Notes: a model not told the origin generated them from the letters alone. Positions 55,734 through 64,000 are shown, counted from the stretch's first letter. The stretch: 64,000 nucleotides of DNA from Azospirillum sp. TSH58 (GCF_003119115.1 NZ_CP022369.1:1-64000), one strand, 5' to 3'. Numbers and translations are program-made.

Positions 55734-55764
55734 GCGGCGTTCCGCCCCCCTCCCCGCCGCCGCC

Positions 55765-56946
55765 TCAGATGATCGCCGGCTCCCTGTCCAGAGCCTCGCC
55801 ACCGGCGAAGCGGGCCGGGGACAGGCGGGCGAACCAGTCCGGAACGGCCTGCCCGTCGACGAGATGGGCGAGCAGGCGCCCCGCCGCGGGAGCGGTCATG
55901 AAGCCCTTCGCCCCCGACAGAGCGACGAACAGGCCGGGCAGCGCCGTTTCGCCGAGCACCGCCAGCATGTCCGGCGTGATGGAGTAGAGCCCGCCCCAGG
56001 AGCGCAGCAGCCGCGCCGTTCCCAGCGCCGGCAGCAGGTCGATGGCGCGCGCGGCGGCGCGCGGGAACAAATCCGCGGTGGGCCGGGCATCGGCGCCGAG
56101 CGCCCGCCGCCGGTCCGACGCCACCACCACGACGCTGCCCCGCGCGGTCTGGTTCAGGAACATCTCATGCGCGAAGGACACCACGCAGGGGCCGAGCCGC
56201 GGCGGCAGCGGTTCGGTGACGAAGGCCTGGTTGGGGTAGGGCTGCACCGGAATGTCGATGCCGAGCGGCCCGAGAAGCTGCGGAATCCGCGTGTCGGTGG
56301 CGACGACCACCCGCCCGGCCTCGATCGCCTCCCCACCCGCGCGCAGCCGGAAGGCGCCGTTCCGCGGCTCGACGGAATCGACCGTCACGCCGTGGCGGAC
56401 GATCACCCCGGACCGCAGGGCGGCGCGGTGGAAGCCGTCCAGCACCCGGAACGGCGACAGGGAGCCGTCGCGGGCGCAGAAGGATCCGCCGACCACCCCC
56501 GCCGCATTGAGGCCGGGCGCCAGCCGCGCCGCCTCCTCCGCGGTCAGCAGCGCGCTGTCCACGCCGAACCGGGCCTGGAGCGCGATGTTGCGGCGGAGCT
56601 GGTCGAGCTGCTCCTCGCCGTGGGCCAGGATCAGGTAGCCGTCCTGCTTGAACTCGATGCCCTCGGGATAGCCGAACTCCTCGGCGAAATTCTCGTAGGA
56701 CGGCAGGCTTTCCTGGCAGAGCCGGATGTTCCCCGCCGCCCCCCACTGCGCGCGGAATCCGGCGCCGCAGCGCCCGGTCTCGTTGCCCGCGAAGTCCGAG
56801 CGGTCGAGCAGCAGGACCGACAGGTCGGGGCGCAGCCGGCGCAGCCAGAGCGCCACCGACAGGCCGTAGGCGCCGCCGCCGACCACGGCGATGTCCGCAG
56901 TCTTCGGTAAGGCGATCTTGGGTGCGGCGGTCTTGAGAGTCGTCAT
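55765..56946 (-). CDS. FAD-dependent amino-acid/opine oxidase subunit (HcnC/OoxB/DadA-like)
   Basis: 393 residues. The dinucleotide motif VVGGGAYGLSVALWLRR opens a DAO-type flavoprotein. Later elements are GNETGRCGAGFRAQWG, the FAD-contact VATDTRIPQLL and the C-terminal GLFVALSGAKGFMTAPAAG. It is the catalytic subunit that oxidises the C-N bond of a small amine. Its start overlaps the stop of the HcnB-like gene by four bases. The three genes at 55765-58729 are in hcnA-hcnB-hcnC order. Confidence 0.87.
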   Translation of the reverse strand: MTTLKTAAPKIALPKTADIAVVGGGAYGLSVALWLRRLRPDLSVLLLDRSDFAGNETGRCGAGFRAQWGAAGNIRLCQESLPSYENFAEEFGYPEGIEFKQDGYLILAHGEEQLDQLRRNIALQARFGVDSALLTAEEAARLAPGLNAAGVVGGSFCARDGSLSPFRVLDGFHRAALRSGVIVRHGVTVDSVEPRNGAFRLRAGGEAIEAGRVVVATDTRIPQLLGPLGIDIPVQPYPNQAFVTEPLPPRLGPCVVSFAHEMFLNQTARGSVVVVASDRRRALGADARPTADLFPRAAARAIDLLPALGTARLLRSWGGLYSITPDMLAVLGETALPGLFVALSGAKGFMTAPAAGRLLAHLVDGQAVPDWFARLSPARFAGGEALDREPAII

Positions 56947-58367
56947 GATGCCACGGTCTCGTCGGAAACCCGGTTGGCCAGCGCGGCGAGCGTGACGGGG
57001 CGGATGCCGGGGCGCGCGTTGACCGCCTCCGCCTCGCCCCGCGGCCCGGCAAGCGCCGCCAGGGTGCGCAGGCAGGACCGCCCGCCGCAGGAGCCCATCC
57101 CGGCCCGCGTGTTGCGCTTCAGCCCGTTCAGGCCGTCATGCCCGTCGGCGACGGCGCGGTCGATCCGGGCGCGGGTGACGCCTTCGCAGCGGCAGACCAC
57201 CGTGGCCGGCGTCACCAGCTCGTGGATGTCCGGCGGCAATTCCCAGGAGGCGGCCAGCGCCGCCTGGAACGTCCAATGGCGCGCCCGCTCGGCGCGGTCC
57301 GCCGCGGCCTGCCCGGCGAAGCGTCCGGCATCCCGGTGCAGCGCCCACCCCGCCGCCGCCGCACCGACGACGGCGCCGTCGCAGGCCGCCGCCAGACCAC
57401 CGGCGAGACCGCCGGCGTCCCCGGCGACGAACAGGCCGGGGACGGAGGTCGCCCCGTCCCCGTCGCGCACCGGCAGCCAGCCGCCCCGCCGCGGGTCGAA
57501 GCGGGTCTCCGCCCCGGCCATGCGCGCCAGATCGCCGTTGGCGGTGAAACCGTGGTTGAAGGCGACGGTGTCGGCGGCGAAGCGCTGCTCGGTTCCCGGA
57601 ACGGGCCGTCCGCGCCCGTCGTGGCGGGCGATCACCAGCCGTTCGGCGGCACCGTCCCCGCTGACCGACAGCGCGACATGGCGGGTCAGCACCGGCACCC
57701 CGGCGCGGCGCAGGACGGACAGCCAGCGCCACCCCTCCCACAGCACGCCGCGCCCGGCCCACAGCGCCGCCGGGTCGCGCAGCAGAGCCGGCCACAGCGG
57801 GCTCCATGGGGGGCGCAGCAAGGCCACCACCGGCACCGTCGCCCCGGCCTCGACCATCTGCGCCGCCGCGACCAGCGGCAGCGGCCCGGCCCCGGCGACC
57901 GCGATCCGGTCCCCCGCGCGCACCCGCCCGCCCTTCAGCAGGGCCTGGAGCGCCCCCGCCGTCACCACCCCCGGCAGGGTCCAGCCGGGAACCGGCACCA
58001 CGCGCTCGTGCAGGCCGGTCGCCACCACCAGCGCGTCGGCGCGGATCAGTTGGCTGCTCGTCTCGTCGGCGATGAGGATCCGGTCCAGGCCGTAGACGGC
58101 GGTCACCGAGGTTCCCGGACGATGGTCGATGGCCCCGGCGTGGCGGGCGAAGCGGTCGAACAGGCGGCGCTTGCGCTCCGCCTCCGGCCGGGCCGCGGCG
58201 GAGACGGCGCCGCCCGCCAGCGACGGCGGCGGCTGGCGGTGGATCTGCCCGCCGGGGCGCGGCGCCTCGTCCACCAGCACGACCGCGCAGCCCAGCCGGG
58301 CGGCCTGCGCCGCCGCCATCATGCCCGCCGGCCCGGCGCCGACCACCACCACCCGCGCGCGGCTCAC
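56943..58367 (-). CDS. FAD/NAD-binding subunit with BFD-type Fe-S domain (HcnB/OoxA-like)
   Basis: 474 residues. GTG 58367 has a GGAGGGG site and begins VSRARVVVVGAGPAGMMAAAQAARLG. A second nucleotide motif occurs mid-protein (AVAGAGPLPLVAAAQMVEAG). The C-terminal part is a BFD-like 2Fe-2S domain with CRCEGVTRARIDRAV and MGSCGGRSC. It passes electrons from the catalytic subunit. The stop codon of the Fe-S subunit gene overlaps this start. Confidence 0.88.
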   Translation of the reverse strand: MSRARVVVVGAGPAGMMAAAQAARLGCAVVLVDEAPRPGGQIHRQPPPSLAGGAVSAAARPEAERKRRLFDRFARHAGAIDHRPGTSVTAVYGLDRILIADETSSQLIRADALVVATGLHERVVPVPGWTLPGVVTAGALQALLKGGRVRAGDRIAVAGAGPLPLVAAAQMVEAGATVPVVALLRPPWSPLWPALLRDPAALWAGRGVLWEGWRWLSVLRRAGVPVLTRHVALSVSGDGAAERLVIARHDGRGRPVPGTEQRFAADTVAFNHGFTANGDLARMAGAETRFDPRRGGWLPVRDGDGATSVPGLFVAGDAGGLAGGLAAACDGAVVGAAAAGWALHRDAGRFAGQAAADRAERARHWTFQAALAASWELPPDIHELVTPATVVCRCEGVTRARIDRAVADGHDGLNGLKRNTRAGMGSCGGRSCLRTLAALAGPRGEAEAVNARPGIRPVTLAALANRVSDETVAS

Positions 58368-58729
58368 GACGCCCCTCCATCCGGAACGCTGCCGTCGGGC
58401 AGCAGCCCCGGCCCGACCTGCCAGCGGACGGACAGGCCCGGACGGGCTTCGGTCTGGCAGGCGCGGCTGTTGGGCCGCCCGTCGATGATGCAGCGGCACT
58501 CCCAGCACACGCCGATGCCGCAGAACAGGCCGCGCGGGGAACCGTCCTCCGCGGTGCGCCACGCCCGCTCCCCGGCGGCGAGCAGAGCGGCGGCGACGCT
58601 CTCTCCCGCCCAGGCCGGAATCGCGCGCGTCCCGAACCGGTCTTCGAAGAGAATGGTGAAGCCCTCCCCCTCCCGGACGCCGGGGCGCCGGGAGGATGTG
58701 GCGGAGGCGGACGATGCGGCCCGATCCAT
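58364..58729 (-). CDS. 2Fe-2S ferredoxin-like subunit (HcnA-like)
   Basis: 121 residues. Four Cys of a plant-type 2Fe-2S site are visible in FCGIGVCWECRC and SRACQTEARPG. The small size and the FEDRFGTRAIPAW...GESVAAALLAAGERAWR region match HcnA and the gamma subunit of opine or proline dehydrogenases. It is the first of three coupled subunit genes and lies 21 bases after the binding-protein gene. Confidence 0.88.
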   Translation of the reverse strand: MDRAASSASATSSRRPGVREGEGFTILFEDRFGTRAIPAWAGESVAAALLAAGERAWRTAEDGSPRGLFCGIGVCWECRCIIDGRPNSRACQTEARPGLSVRWQVGPGLLPDGSVPDGGAS

Positions 58730-58750
58730 GATGATGCCCCGGCGTCCGGC

Positions 58751-59869
58751 TCAGAGCAGGGTGAAGGCGCCGCCCTTCACGGTCAGCACGAAGCCGCCGT
58801 AGGTGGGGGTGCGGTTCTCGTTGATGGTCAGCTTGCCGCCGCCCAGCACGGTCGGCAGGTCCTTCACCGTCAGCAGCGCGGCGCGGATGGCGGCGCGGTC
58901 GTAGGTCGGGCCGGCGGCCTTGATGGCGGCGGCGGCGACCTTGAGCTGGTTGTAGCCGATGGCGGCGAAGACGTCCGGGGCGATCTTGAACTTGCGCTGG
59001 TAGGCCTCGACGAAGGTCTTGTTCAGCGGGCTGGCGCTCTCCAGGAAATAGTCGGCGACGAAGATGGTGCCCTCGACCGCCGCACCGCCGACCTTCAGGA
59101 ACTGCTGCGAGGCCATGCTGGGCGTGCCGAGGATGCGCACCTTGTCGGACAGGCCGGCCTGCTTGGCCTGGATGATGATGTTGGCGCTGGTCTCGGCGGT
59201 GGTGGAGATCAGCAGCGTGTCGATGTCCAGGGCGGCCAGCTTGGTGGCCAGCGCCGTGAAGTCGGTGTCGCTGCCGACGATGGTCTCCTCCGCCACGGTC
59301 TTGATGCCCTTGGCCTCGAACAGGTCCTTCACGCCGTTCTTCTGGGCGATGTAGGCGTCGTTGTCGCGGTTGAAGACATAGGCGACGGTCTTCGGCGCCA
59401 GACGGGCGGCGGCCTGCTCGCCCAGCGCCTGCATGATGGTGGCGGGGGTGGCGTTCGACTTGAAGATCCAGTCGCCGACCCGCGTCACGTCGGCGGACGC
59501 GGTGGAGACCACCGGCACGCCCTGCTCCTGCGCCACCGGCAGGGCGGCGAAGGCCTCGACGCTGGAGGTCGGGCCGAGGATCACCGCGGCCTTGTCGTAC
59601 TGGGCGAAGCGCGAGACCAGCGTGGTCGCCTGGTTCTTGTCGCTGGCCGTGTCCTCGATCAGCAGCTTCAGCGTCAGGCCGCCCAGCTCGCCCGAGGCGT
59701 TCAGCTCCTCCAGCGCGGTCTCGATGCCGTTGCGGCCGGGAACGGCGGCGAAGGAGAAGATGCCGGTCGAAGCGACGGGCACGCCGATCACCACCTCCTG
59801 CGCCTGGGCGGGCTGGAGGGCGGCGGCAATGGCCAGCGACAGGGCGGCGGCGCCGAGCAGGGTCTTCAT
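58751..59869 (-). CDS. Branched-chain amino-acid-type ABC substrate-binding protein
   Basis: 372 residues. A signal peptide (MKTLLGAAALSLAIAAALQPAQAQ) is followed by the LivJ/LivK-type fold: VVIGVPVASTGIFSFAAVPGRNGIETALEEL, VILGPTSSVEAFAALPVAQEQGVPVVSTAS and a C-terminal GGFVLTVKGG. It is the periplasmic receptor for the LivHMGF system. The ligand is unknown; the catabolic genes next to it suggest an N-substituted amino acid or opine. ATG 59869 has an AAAGGA site. Confidence 0.92.
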   Translation of the reverse strand: MKTLLGAAALSLAIAAALQPAQAQEVVIGVPVASTGIFSFAAVPGRNGIETALEELNASGELGGLTLKLLIEDTASDKNQATTLVSRFAQYDKAAVILGPTSSVEAFAALPVAQEQGVPVVSTASADVTRVGDWIFKSNATPATIMQALGEQAAARLAPKTVAYVFNRDNDAYIAQKNGVKDLFEAKGIKTVAEETIVGSDTDFTALATKLAALDIDTLLISTTAETSANIIIQAKQAGLSDKVRILGTPSMASQQFLKVGGAAVEGTIFVADYFLESASPLNKTFVEAYQRKFKIAPDVFAAIGYNQLKVAAAAIKAAGPTYDRAAIRAALLTVKDLPTVLGGGKLTINENRTPTYGGFVLTVKGGAFTLL

Positions 59870-59885
59870 TGGGAACGGTCCTTTG

Positions 59886-60602
59886 TTAGAAATCGGGAAG
59901 GTCGTCGCCGGGCAGGTAATGGCTGGCCACCGCGGGGTCGCGGGCGAGGTCGCCGCTCGGCCCCTGGTGGACGACGCGCCCCTGCTCCAGCACATAGGCG
60001 TGGCCGGTGGCGTCGAGCGCGCGGCGCGCGTTCTGCTCCACCAGCAGAATGGTCAGGCCGGAGCGGCGCAGGGTCTCCAGCGCCGCGAAGACCTGCGCGG
60101 CCATCAGCGGCGACAGGCCGAGGCTCGGCTCGTCCAGCATCAGCAGGCGCGGGCGGCCCATCAGCGCGCGCCCGATGGCGAGCATCTGCTGCTGCCCGCC
60201 TGACAGCGACCCGCCTTCCTGCCGGCGCCGCTCCGCCAGGATCGGGAAGAGGGCGTAGACCTCGTCGATGTCCGCGGTCCCCCGCGTCCCGGCGGCCAGC
60301 CGCCCGAGCCGAAGATTCTCCTCCACCGACAGCGGGCCGAGGATCTGGCGCCCCTCCGGCACCTGGAGCAGGCCGCGCCGCGCCACCCTGTGGGCGGGCA
60401 GCCCGGCGATGTCCGCACCGTCGAAGCGGATGCGTCCGGATAGCGGATTCACCACGCCGCTGACGCTGTTGAGCAGCGTGCTCTTGCCCGCACCGTTGGG
60501 GCCGATCAACGCCACCATGGCGCCCGCCGGAACGGTCAGGGTGACCCCGCGCAGGGCGCGGATGCCGTCATAGGCGGTGACGAGATCCTGAATCTCCAGC
60601 AT
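59886..60602 (-). CDS. livF: LivF-like ABC ATPase
   Basis: 238 residues. Walker A GPNGAGKST, signature LSGGQQQML, Walker B RLLMLDEPSLGLSP and switch region ILLVEQNARRAL. LivF is one of the two ATPases of the branched-chain amino-acid transporter family. It lies six bases after livG and 16 bases before the binding-protein gene. Confidence 0.95.
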   Translation of the reverse strand: MLEIQDLVTAYDGIRALRGVTLTVPAGAMVALIGPNGAGKSTLLNSVSGVVNPLSGRIRFDGADIAGLPAHRVARRGLLQVPEGRQILGPLSVEENLRLGRLAAGTRGTADIDEVYALFPILAERRRQEGGSLSGGQQQMLAIGRALMGRPRLLMLDEPSLGLSPLMAAQVFAALETLRRSGLTILLVEQNARRALDATGHAYVLEQGRVVHQGPSGDLARDPAVASHYLPGDDLPDF

Positions 60603-60608
60603 GGCCGG

Positions 60609-61379
60609 TCACGCCCCCAGATAGGCGGCGATCACCGCCGGGTCGCGGCGCACCGCCGCCGGGGTGCCGCTGGCGATCAGACGCCCGCTGTCGATGACGT
60701 GGATCTCGGCGCAGAGCGACAGGACGAAGCGCATGTTGTGCTCGATCAGCAGGACGCCGAGCCCGTCGCCCGCCAGCTCCGCGACGATGCGGCCCAGCGC
60801 GTCGGCCTCCACGTCGTTCATGCCGGCCACCGGCTCGTCCAGCAGCAGGAGCCGCGGCTCCATGGCGAGCGCCCGCATCATCTCGACGCGGCGCTGGTGG
60901 CCGTAGGACAGGCTGCCCGCCGGCTGGTCGGCGAAACCGGCCATGCCGAAGCGCTCCAGGATGGCGGCGGCGCGGCGGCGCAGCTCCCGCCCCTCACGCA
61001 ACGCCGAAGGCAGGCCGAGCAGACCGGCGGCGAGGCCGGCGCGCTCGTGCCGATGGAAGCCGGCGACCACGTTGTCCAGCACGCTCGCCTCCTTCAGCAG
61101 GCGGACGGTCTGGAAGGTGCGGGCGATGCCGGCGCGCGCCACCTCCGGCGCCTCGGCCTCGGTGATGTCGCGGCCGCCCAGGCGGATGCGCCCGGCGGTC
61201 AGGCGCAAGAGGCCGGTGATCAGGTTCACCACCGTGCTCTTGCCCGCCCCGTTGGGGCCGATCAGGCCGGTGATGCGGCCCGGCTCGACGGTCAGCGACA
61301 GGTCGTCCACGGCCACCACGCCGCCGAAGGCGCGGGTCACCCCGTCCAGGACCAGACCCTCTTGAATCGGTGGGGTCAT
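60609..61379 (-). CDS. livG: LivG-like ABC ATPase
   Basis: 256 residues. Walker A GPNGAGKST, the LivG-specific long insert after it (GIARTFQTVRLLKEASVLDNVV), signature LSYGHQRRV, Walker B LLLLDEPVAGMND and VLLIEHNMRFVLSL. It pairs with LivF. Its start overlaps the livM stop by four bases. Confidence 0.95.
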   Translation of the reverse strand: MTPPIQEGLVLDGVTRAFGGVVAVDDLSLTVEPGRITGLIGPNGAGKSTVVNLITGLLRLTAGRIRLGGRDITEAEAPEVARAGIARTFQTVRLLKEASVLDNVVAGFHRHERAGLAAGLLGLPSALREGRELRRRAAAILERFGMAGFADQPAGSLSYGHQRRVEMMRALAMEPRLLLLDEPVAGMNDVEADALGRIVAELAGDGLGVLLIEHNMRFVLSLCAEIHVIDSGRLIASGTPAAVRRDPAVIAAYLGA

Positions 61380-62251
61380 GCCCGCACCTCCCCCGCGCGC
61401 TGCCGCGCGGCGAGGCGCAGGCGGCGCGCCTGGAGGAGGACGGTGTCCACCACGCCGTGCGGCAGGTAGACGATGAACAGCACCATCAGCAGCCCGTTGA
61501 CGGCGAGGCGGTAATCGGCGAGCGGGCGCGCCAGCTCCGGCAGCGCGGTCAGCACCGCCGCCCCGGCCAGCGGCCCCAGCACCGCCGCGCGCCCGCCCAG
61601 CACCACGAAGGTCAGCACCGACACCAGCAGCGGGAAGCCGAAATCCTCCGGCACGAGGCTGTAGTTGCGGTGGGCCATCACCCCGCCGCCCAGCCCGGCG
61701 ATGGCGCCGGACAGCGCGAAGGCCAGCCGGTGGTACCGGACGACCCGGATGCCGAGCGAGACGGCCACCGTCTCCTCCTGGCGGATGGTGTCGAAGGCCC
61801 GCCCGACCCCGCCGCGCGACAGCGCGAAGACGAGGTAGAGGACCAGCGCGAAGACGCCCAGCAGGTGCCAGCCCTGGACGGTGCGCGGCAGGCCGTTCAT
61901 GCCCATCGCGCCGCCGGTCAGCGGCTCCGCGTAGAGGGCCAGCGACAGGACGATCTGCACGAAGGCGAGCGTCGCGATGGCCTGGAACACGCCGCGCAGC
62001 CGGGCCAGCGGCAGGGCCAGAAGCCCGCCCGCGGCAGCCCCGGCCAGCGCGGCGGCGGCCAGCCCCAGCGGCATCGGCACGCCCCAGCGCACCGTCAGCA
62101 CGGCCGCCGTGTAGGCGCCGATGGAGGCCAGCCCCGCCGTCGCCAGCGAGAAGACCCCGGCGCGCAGCGCGATGTACTGGCTGTAGGCCAGGATGGCGTT
62201 CACCAGGATCAGCTCCGCCAGAGGCTGCTGGGCGAGAAGAAGGTCGATCAT
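61376..62251 (-). CDS. livM: LivM-like ABC permease
   Basis: 291 residues, about eight to nine transmembrane segments. It begins MIDLLLAQQPLAELILVNAI and carries the LivM coupling region AFDTIRQEETVAVSLGIRVVRYHRLAFALS. It overlaps livH at the start and livG at the end by four bases each. The frame is open upstream, antisense-like to livH, but ATG 62251 is the family start. Confidence 0.93.
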   Translation of the reverse strand: MIDLLLAQQPLAELILVNAILAYSQYIALRAGVFSLATAGLASIGAYTAAVLTVRWGVPMPLGLAAAALAGAAAGGLLALPLARLRGVFQAIATLAFVQIVLSLALYAEPLTGGAMGMNGLPRTVQGWHLLGVFALVLYLVFALSRGGVGRAFDTIRQEETVAVSLGIRVVRYHRLAFALSGAIAGLGGGVMAHRNYSLVPEDFGFPLLVSVLTFVVLGGRAAVLGPLAGAAVLTALPELARPLADYRLAVNGLLMVLFIVYLPHGVVDTVLLQARRLRLAARQRAGEVRA

Positions 62252-63147
62252 TGCCGCACCACCCGGATTTCCCGGCGCAGGGTCCCGAAGAAGCCGCTCG
62301 GCCGCAGCAGCAGGATGACGAAGAGAAGCCCGAACAGGATCGCGTCGCTGAGGGCGGAGGACAGGAAGGCGACGCTCAGCGTCTGGATCATCCCGAACAG
62401 CAGCCCGCCGACCACCGCCCCCGCCACGCTGCCCAGGCCGCCCAGCACGATCACCACGAAGCCGCGCAGCAGATAGGGCTCGCCCATCAGGAAATGGACG
62501 GAGTTGAAGGCGATGCCGATGATCACCCCCGCCGCCCCGGCCAGCGCGCCGCACAGGAAGAAGGTCAGGGTGTGCACCGCGCCGGGGTTGACGCCGAGCA
62601 GGCTGGCCGTGCGTTCGGAGATGGCGACGGCGCGGATCTGCCGGCCGAAGCTGGTCGCGAACAGGAAGGCCAGCAGCCCCGCCACCAGCACGGCGACGCT
62701 GCCGACGATGACGATCTGCTGCAGCGACACCCGCAGCCCGAACACCTGATAGAAGACGATCGGGAAGGTGCCGAAGGGGAAGCGCTGCACCTGGGTGTTC
62801 GAGGCGATCTGCGCCGCGCTCATCAGGATCTGCGCGACGCCGAGGCTGGAGATGATCGCCGCGAACTCCGGCGAGCCGCGGCGGCGGAGCGGCCGGAAGG
62901 CCACCGCGTCCACCAGCACGCTGAGCAGCCCGGCGGCCAGCATGGCGACGGCGAAGGCCGCCGGCAGCGGCAGGCCGAGCGCCGTGACCGCGAACAGGCC
63001 GGTGAAGGCCCCCCACATGAACACCGCCCCGTGGGCGAGGTTCAGCACGTGCAGCACGCCGAAGATCAGCGTGAAGCCCAGCGCGAACAGCGCGTAGGTG
63101 CTGCCCACGACGATGCCGTTGACGATCTGCTGCGCGACCAGAGCCAC
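62248..63147 (-). CDS. livH: LivH-like ABC permease
   Basis: 299 residues, about eight transmembrane segments. It begins MALVAQQIVNGIVVGSTYALFALGFTLIFGVLHVLNLAHG, the LivH hallmark, with the coupling segment IRAVAISERTASLLGVNP. It is the first gene of an eight-gene minus-strand operon: livH, livM, livG, livF, binding protein and the three oxidase subunits. Ribosome site AAGGGG. Confidence 0.95.
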   Translation of the reverse strand: MALVAQQIVNGIVVGSTYALFALGFTLIFGVLHVLNLAHGAVFMWGAFTGLFAVTALGLPLPAAFAVAMLAAGLLSVLVDAVAFRPLRRRGSPEFAAIISSLGVAQILMSAAQIASNTQVQRFPFGTFPIVFYQVFGLRVSLQQIVIVGSVAVLVAGLLAFLFATSFGRQIRAVAISERTASLLGVNPGAVHTLTFFLCGALAGAAGVIIGIAFNSVHFLMGEPYLLRGFVVIVLGGLGSVAGAVVGGLLFGMIQTLSVAFLSSALSDAILFGLLFVILLLRPSGFFGTLRREIRVVRQ

Positions 63148-63245
63148 GCTTTTCCCCTTGTCGATGTGGATTTCAGCCCTGATGCGACGAGTCTCCGTGT
63201 GGAACGGAAACGATACCGCGCATCGGTCATGCAGATTTTTCTACA

Positions 63246-63300
63246 CATTCGAATGCAGGTCGTCTACCTATTATCTATTACTCCGGTATGAAAATAGGAA
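63246..63300. promoter_or_regulatory. Divergent promoter between livH and soxB
   Basis: CATTCGAATG (63246-63255) is a perfect 10-base palindrome in an AT-rich zone. Near the end, GAAAATAGGAA (63290-63300) runs directly into the soxB ATG and repeats a motif at 54541-54551. The spacer probably binds a regulator of the amine-catabolism genes. No regulator gene is in the window. Confidence 0.45.
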
Positions 63301-64000
63301 ATGACCCGCTACTCCCTCCTCTCCCTGGCCCGGAACGCGCTGACCGGGCACCGCCGCTGGGCGCCGGCCTGGCGCGACGCGGCTCCGAAGCCCGCCTACG
63401 ACGTGGTGATCGTGGGCGGCGGCGGGCATGGGCTGGCGACCGCCCACTACCTCGCCTCCCGCTATGGGGTGACCAACGTGGCGGTGCTGGAGAAGGGGTG
63501 GATCGGCGGCGGCAACACCGCGCGCAACACCACCATCGTCCGCTCCAACTACCTGCTGGACGACAGCGCCTTCCTCTATGAGCACTCCCTGAAGCTGTGG
63601 GAGGGGCTGACGGCGGAGCTCGACTTCAACGTCATGTTCAGCCAGCGCGGGGTGGTCAGCCTCGCCCACAGCGCTCATGAGCTGACGGCGCTGCGCCAGC
63701 GCGACCGCGTCATGCGGCTGAACGGAATCGATTCGGAGATGCTGGACCGGGCGGCGCTGCGCCGGCTGGCCCCGGCGCTCGACCTGTCGCCCACGGCGCG
63801 CTTCCCGGTGGTCGGCGCCTCCATCCAGCGGCGCGGCGGCATCGCCCGGCACGACGCCGTGGCCTGGGGCTTCGCCCGCGCCGCCGACCGGCGCGGCGTG
63901 GACATCGTGCAGAATTGCGCGGTGACCGGCCTGCGCATCGAGAACGGACGCGTGACCGGGGTGGAGACGACGCGCGGCCTGATCCGCGCCGGCAAGGTCG
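63301..64000 (+). CDS. soxB: Sarcosine oxidase beta subunit (3' partial)
   Basis: The first 233 residues of a heterotetrameric sarcosine oxidase beta chain; the frame is open to the window end. It begins MTRYSLLSLARNALTGHRRW, followed by the FAD motif VVIVGGGGHGLATAHYLA, GGGNTARNTTIVRSNYL, and GGIARHDAVAWGFARAA with the His region that binds FMN covalently in this family. It demethylates sarcosine to glycine with tetrahydrofolate. A stop in frame lies two codons upstream, so ATG 63301 is the start; AGGA is only one base away, so the mRNA may be leaderless. Confidence 0.93.
   Translation, partial: MTRYSLLSLARNALTGHRRWAPAWRDAAPKPAYDVVIVGGGGHGLATAHYLASRYGVTNVAVLEKGWIGGGNTARNTTIVRSNYLLDDSAFLYEHSLKLWEGLTAELDFNVMFSQRGVVSLAHSAHELTALRQRDRVMRLNGIDSEMLDRAALRRLAPALDLSPTARFPVVGASIQRRGGIARHDAVAWGFARAADRRGVDIVQNCAVTGLRIENGRVTGVETTRGLIRAGKV

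Noticed and set aside
55765-58729. Direct naming of the three-subunit enzyme as hydrogen cyanide synthase
   Set aside because: Subunit order and motifs are shared by opine oxidases and amino-acid dehydrogenases; the transporter context favours catabolism.
1-64000. CRISPR arrays, tRNA or rRNA genes, insertion sequences, prophage or integrase genes
   Set aside because: None was seen on reading both strands; short tandem repeats present do not have spacer-repeat structure.

Overview
The window looks like chromosome or megaplasmid DNA from a high-GC alphaproteobacterium. Gene content and order (nosRZDFYLX-tatA, norCBQD, ubiTUV, several liv-type transporters, amino-acid and opine-type oxidoreductases) fit Rhodospirillales, most likely Azospirillum. 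That placement is inferred from gene families. No rRNA, tRNA, CRISPR array, insertion sequence or prophage was seen. Because GC is high, long open frames lie antisense to almost every gene; these were treated as shadows.

Region 1 (1-8.5 kb) is an iron-siderophore operon on the + strand: a cyclic-peptide-type ABC exporter cut by the window edge, a TonB-dependent receptor broken by one extra base, a FhuD-like binding protein, a fused FhuB permease, a DUF2218/siderophore-interacting reductase and a FhuC ATPase. Most of these genes overlap by 4-8 bases. Region 2 (8.5-12.6 kb) is a TetR repressor divergent from an SDR-thiolase-MFS operon, with a clear operator between them. Region 3 (12.9-20 kb) holds a LysR regulator, an alpha/beta-hydrolase whose nucleophile serine is replaced by Asp, a two-gene RND efflux system without an outer-membrane channel, and a hemerythrin. 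Region 4 (20-28.8 kb) is a second siderophore uptake cassette: AraC regulator, intact receptor, FhuC, FhuD, fused FhuB and an ABC exporter. Its promoters carry Fur-like and AraC-like motifs.

Region 5 (28.9-51 kb) is a nitrogen-oxide respiration island. It contains a Crp/Fnr regulator of the Dnr/NnrR type, DUF1858 and DUF2249 proteins, the oxygen-independent ubiquinone genes ubiTUV, a class I cytochrome c, nnrS, a second Crp/Fnr regulator, tatA, the whole nos cluster, a divergent ferritin-like protein, and norCBQD. Nitrite reductase is absent from the window. TTGAC-N4-GTCAA-type boxes lie at 30018, 30636, 33815, 45032, 45101 and 50980, which suggests one regulon linking NO and N2O reduction, anaerobic quinone synthesis and possibly a small RNA that ends at a strong terminator at 33957.

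Region 6 (51.3-54.7 kb) is sulfur metabolism: a periplasmic rhodanese, a YeeE/YedE transporter, a cysteine-dioxygenase-family enzyme and a small membrane protein. Region 7 (54.7-64 kb) handles amines or amino acids: a PanE/ApbA-type reductase; a minus-strand operon livH-livM-livG-livF-binding protein followed by a three-subunit HcnABC/opine-oxidase-like flavoenzyme; and, divergent from it, the start of a sarcosine oxidase beta subunit. The layout suggests import and oxidative deamination of an N-substituted amino acid or opine.

The most novel-looking items are the candidate Dnr-driven small RNA (33863-33957), the paired boxes between nosR and the ferritin-like gene, the Dnr/Fnr-type box in front of ubiTUV, and the Ser-to-Asp hydrolase.
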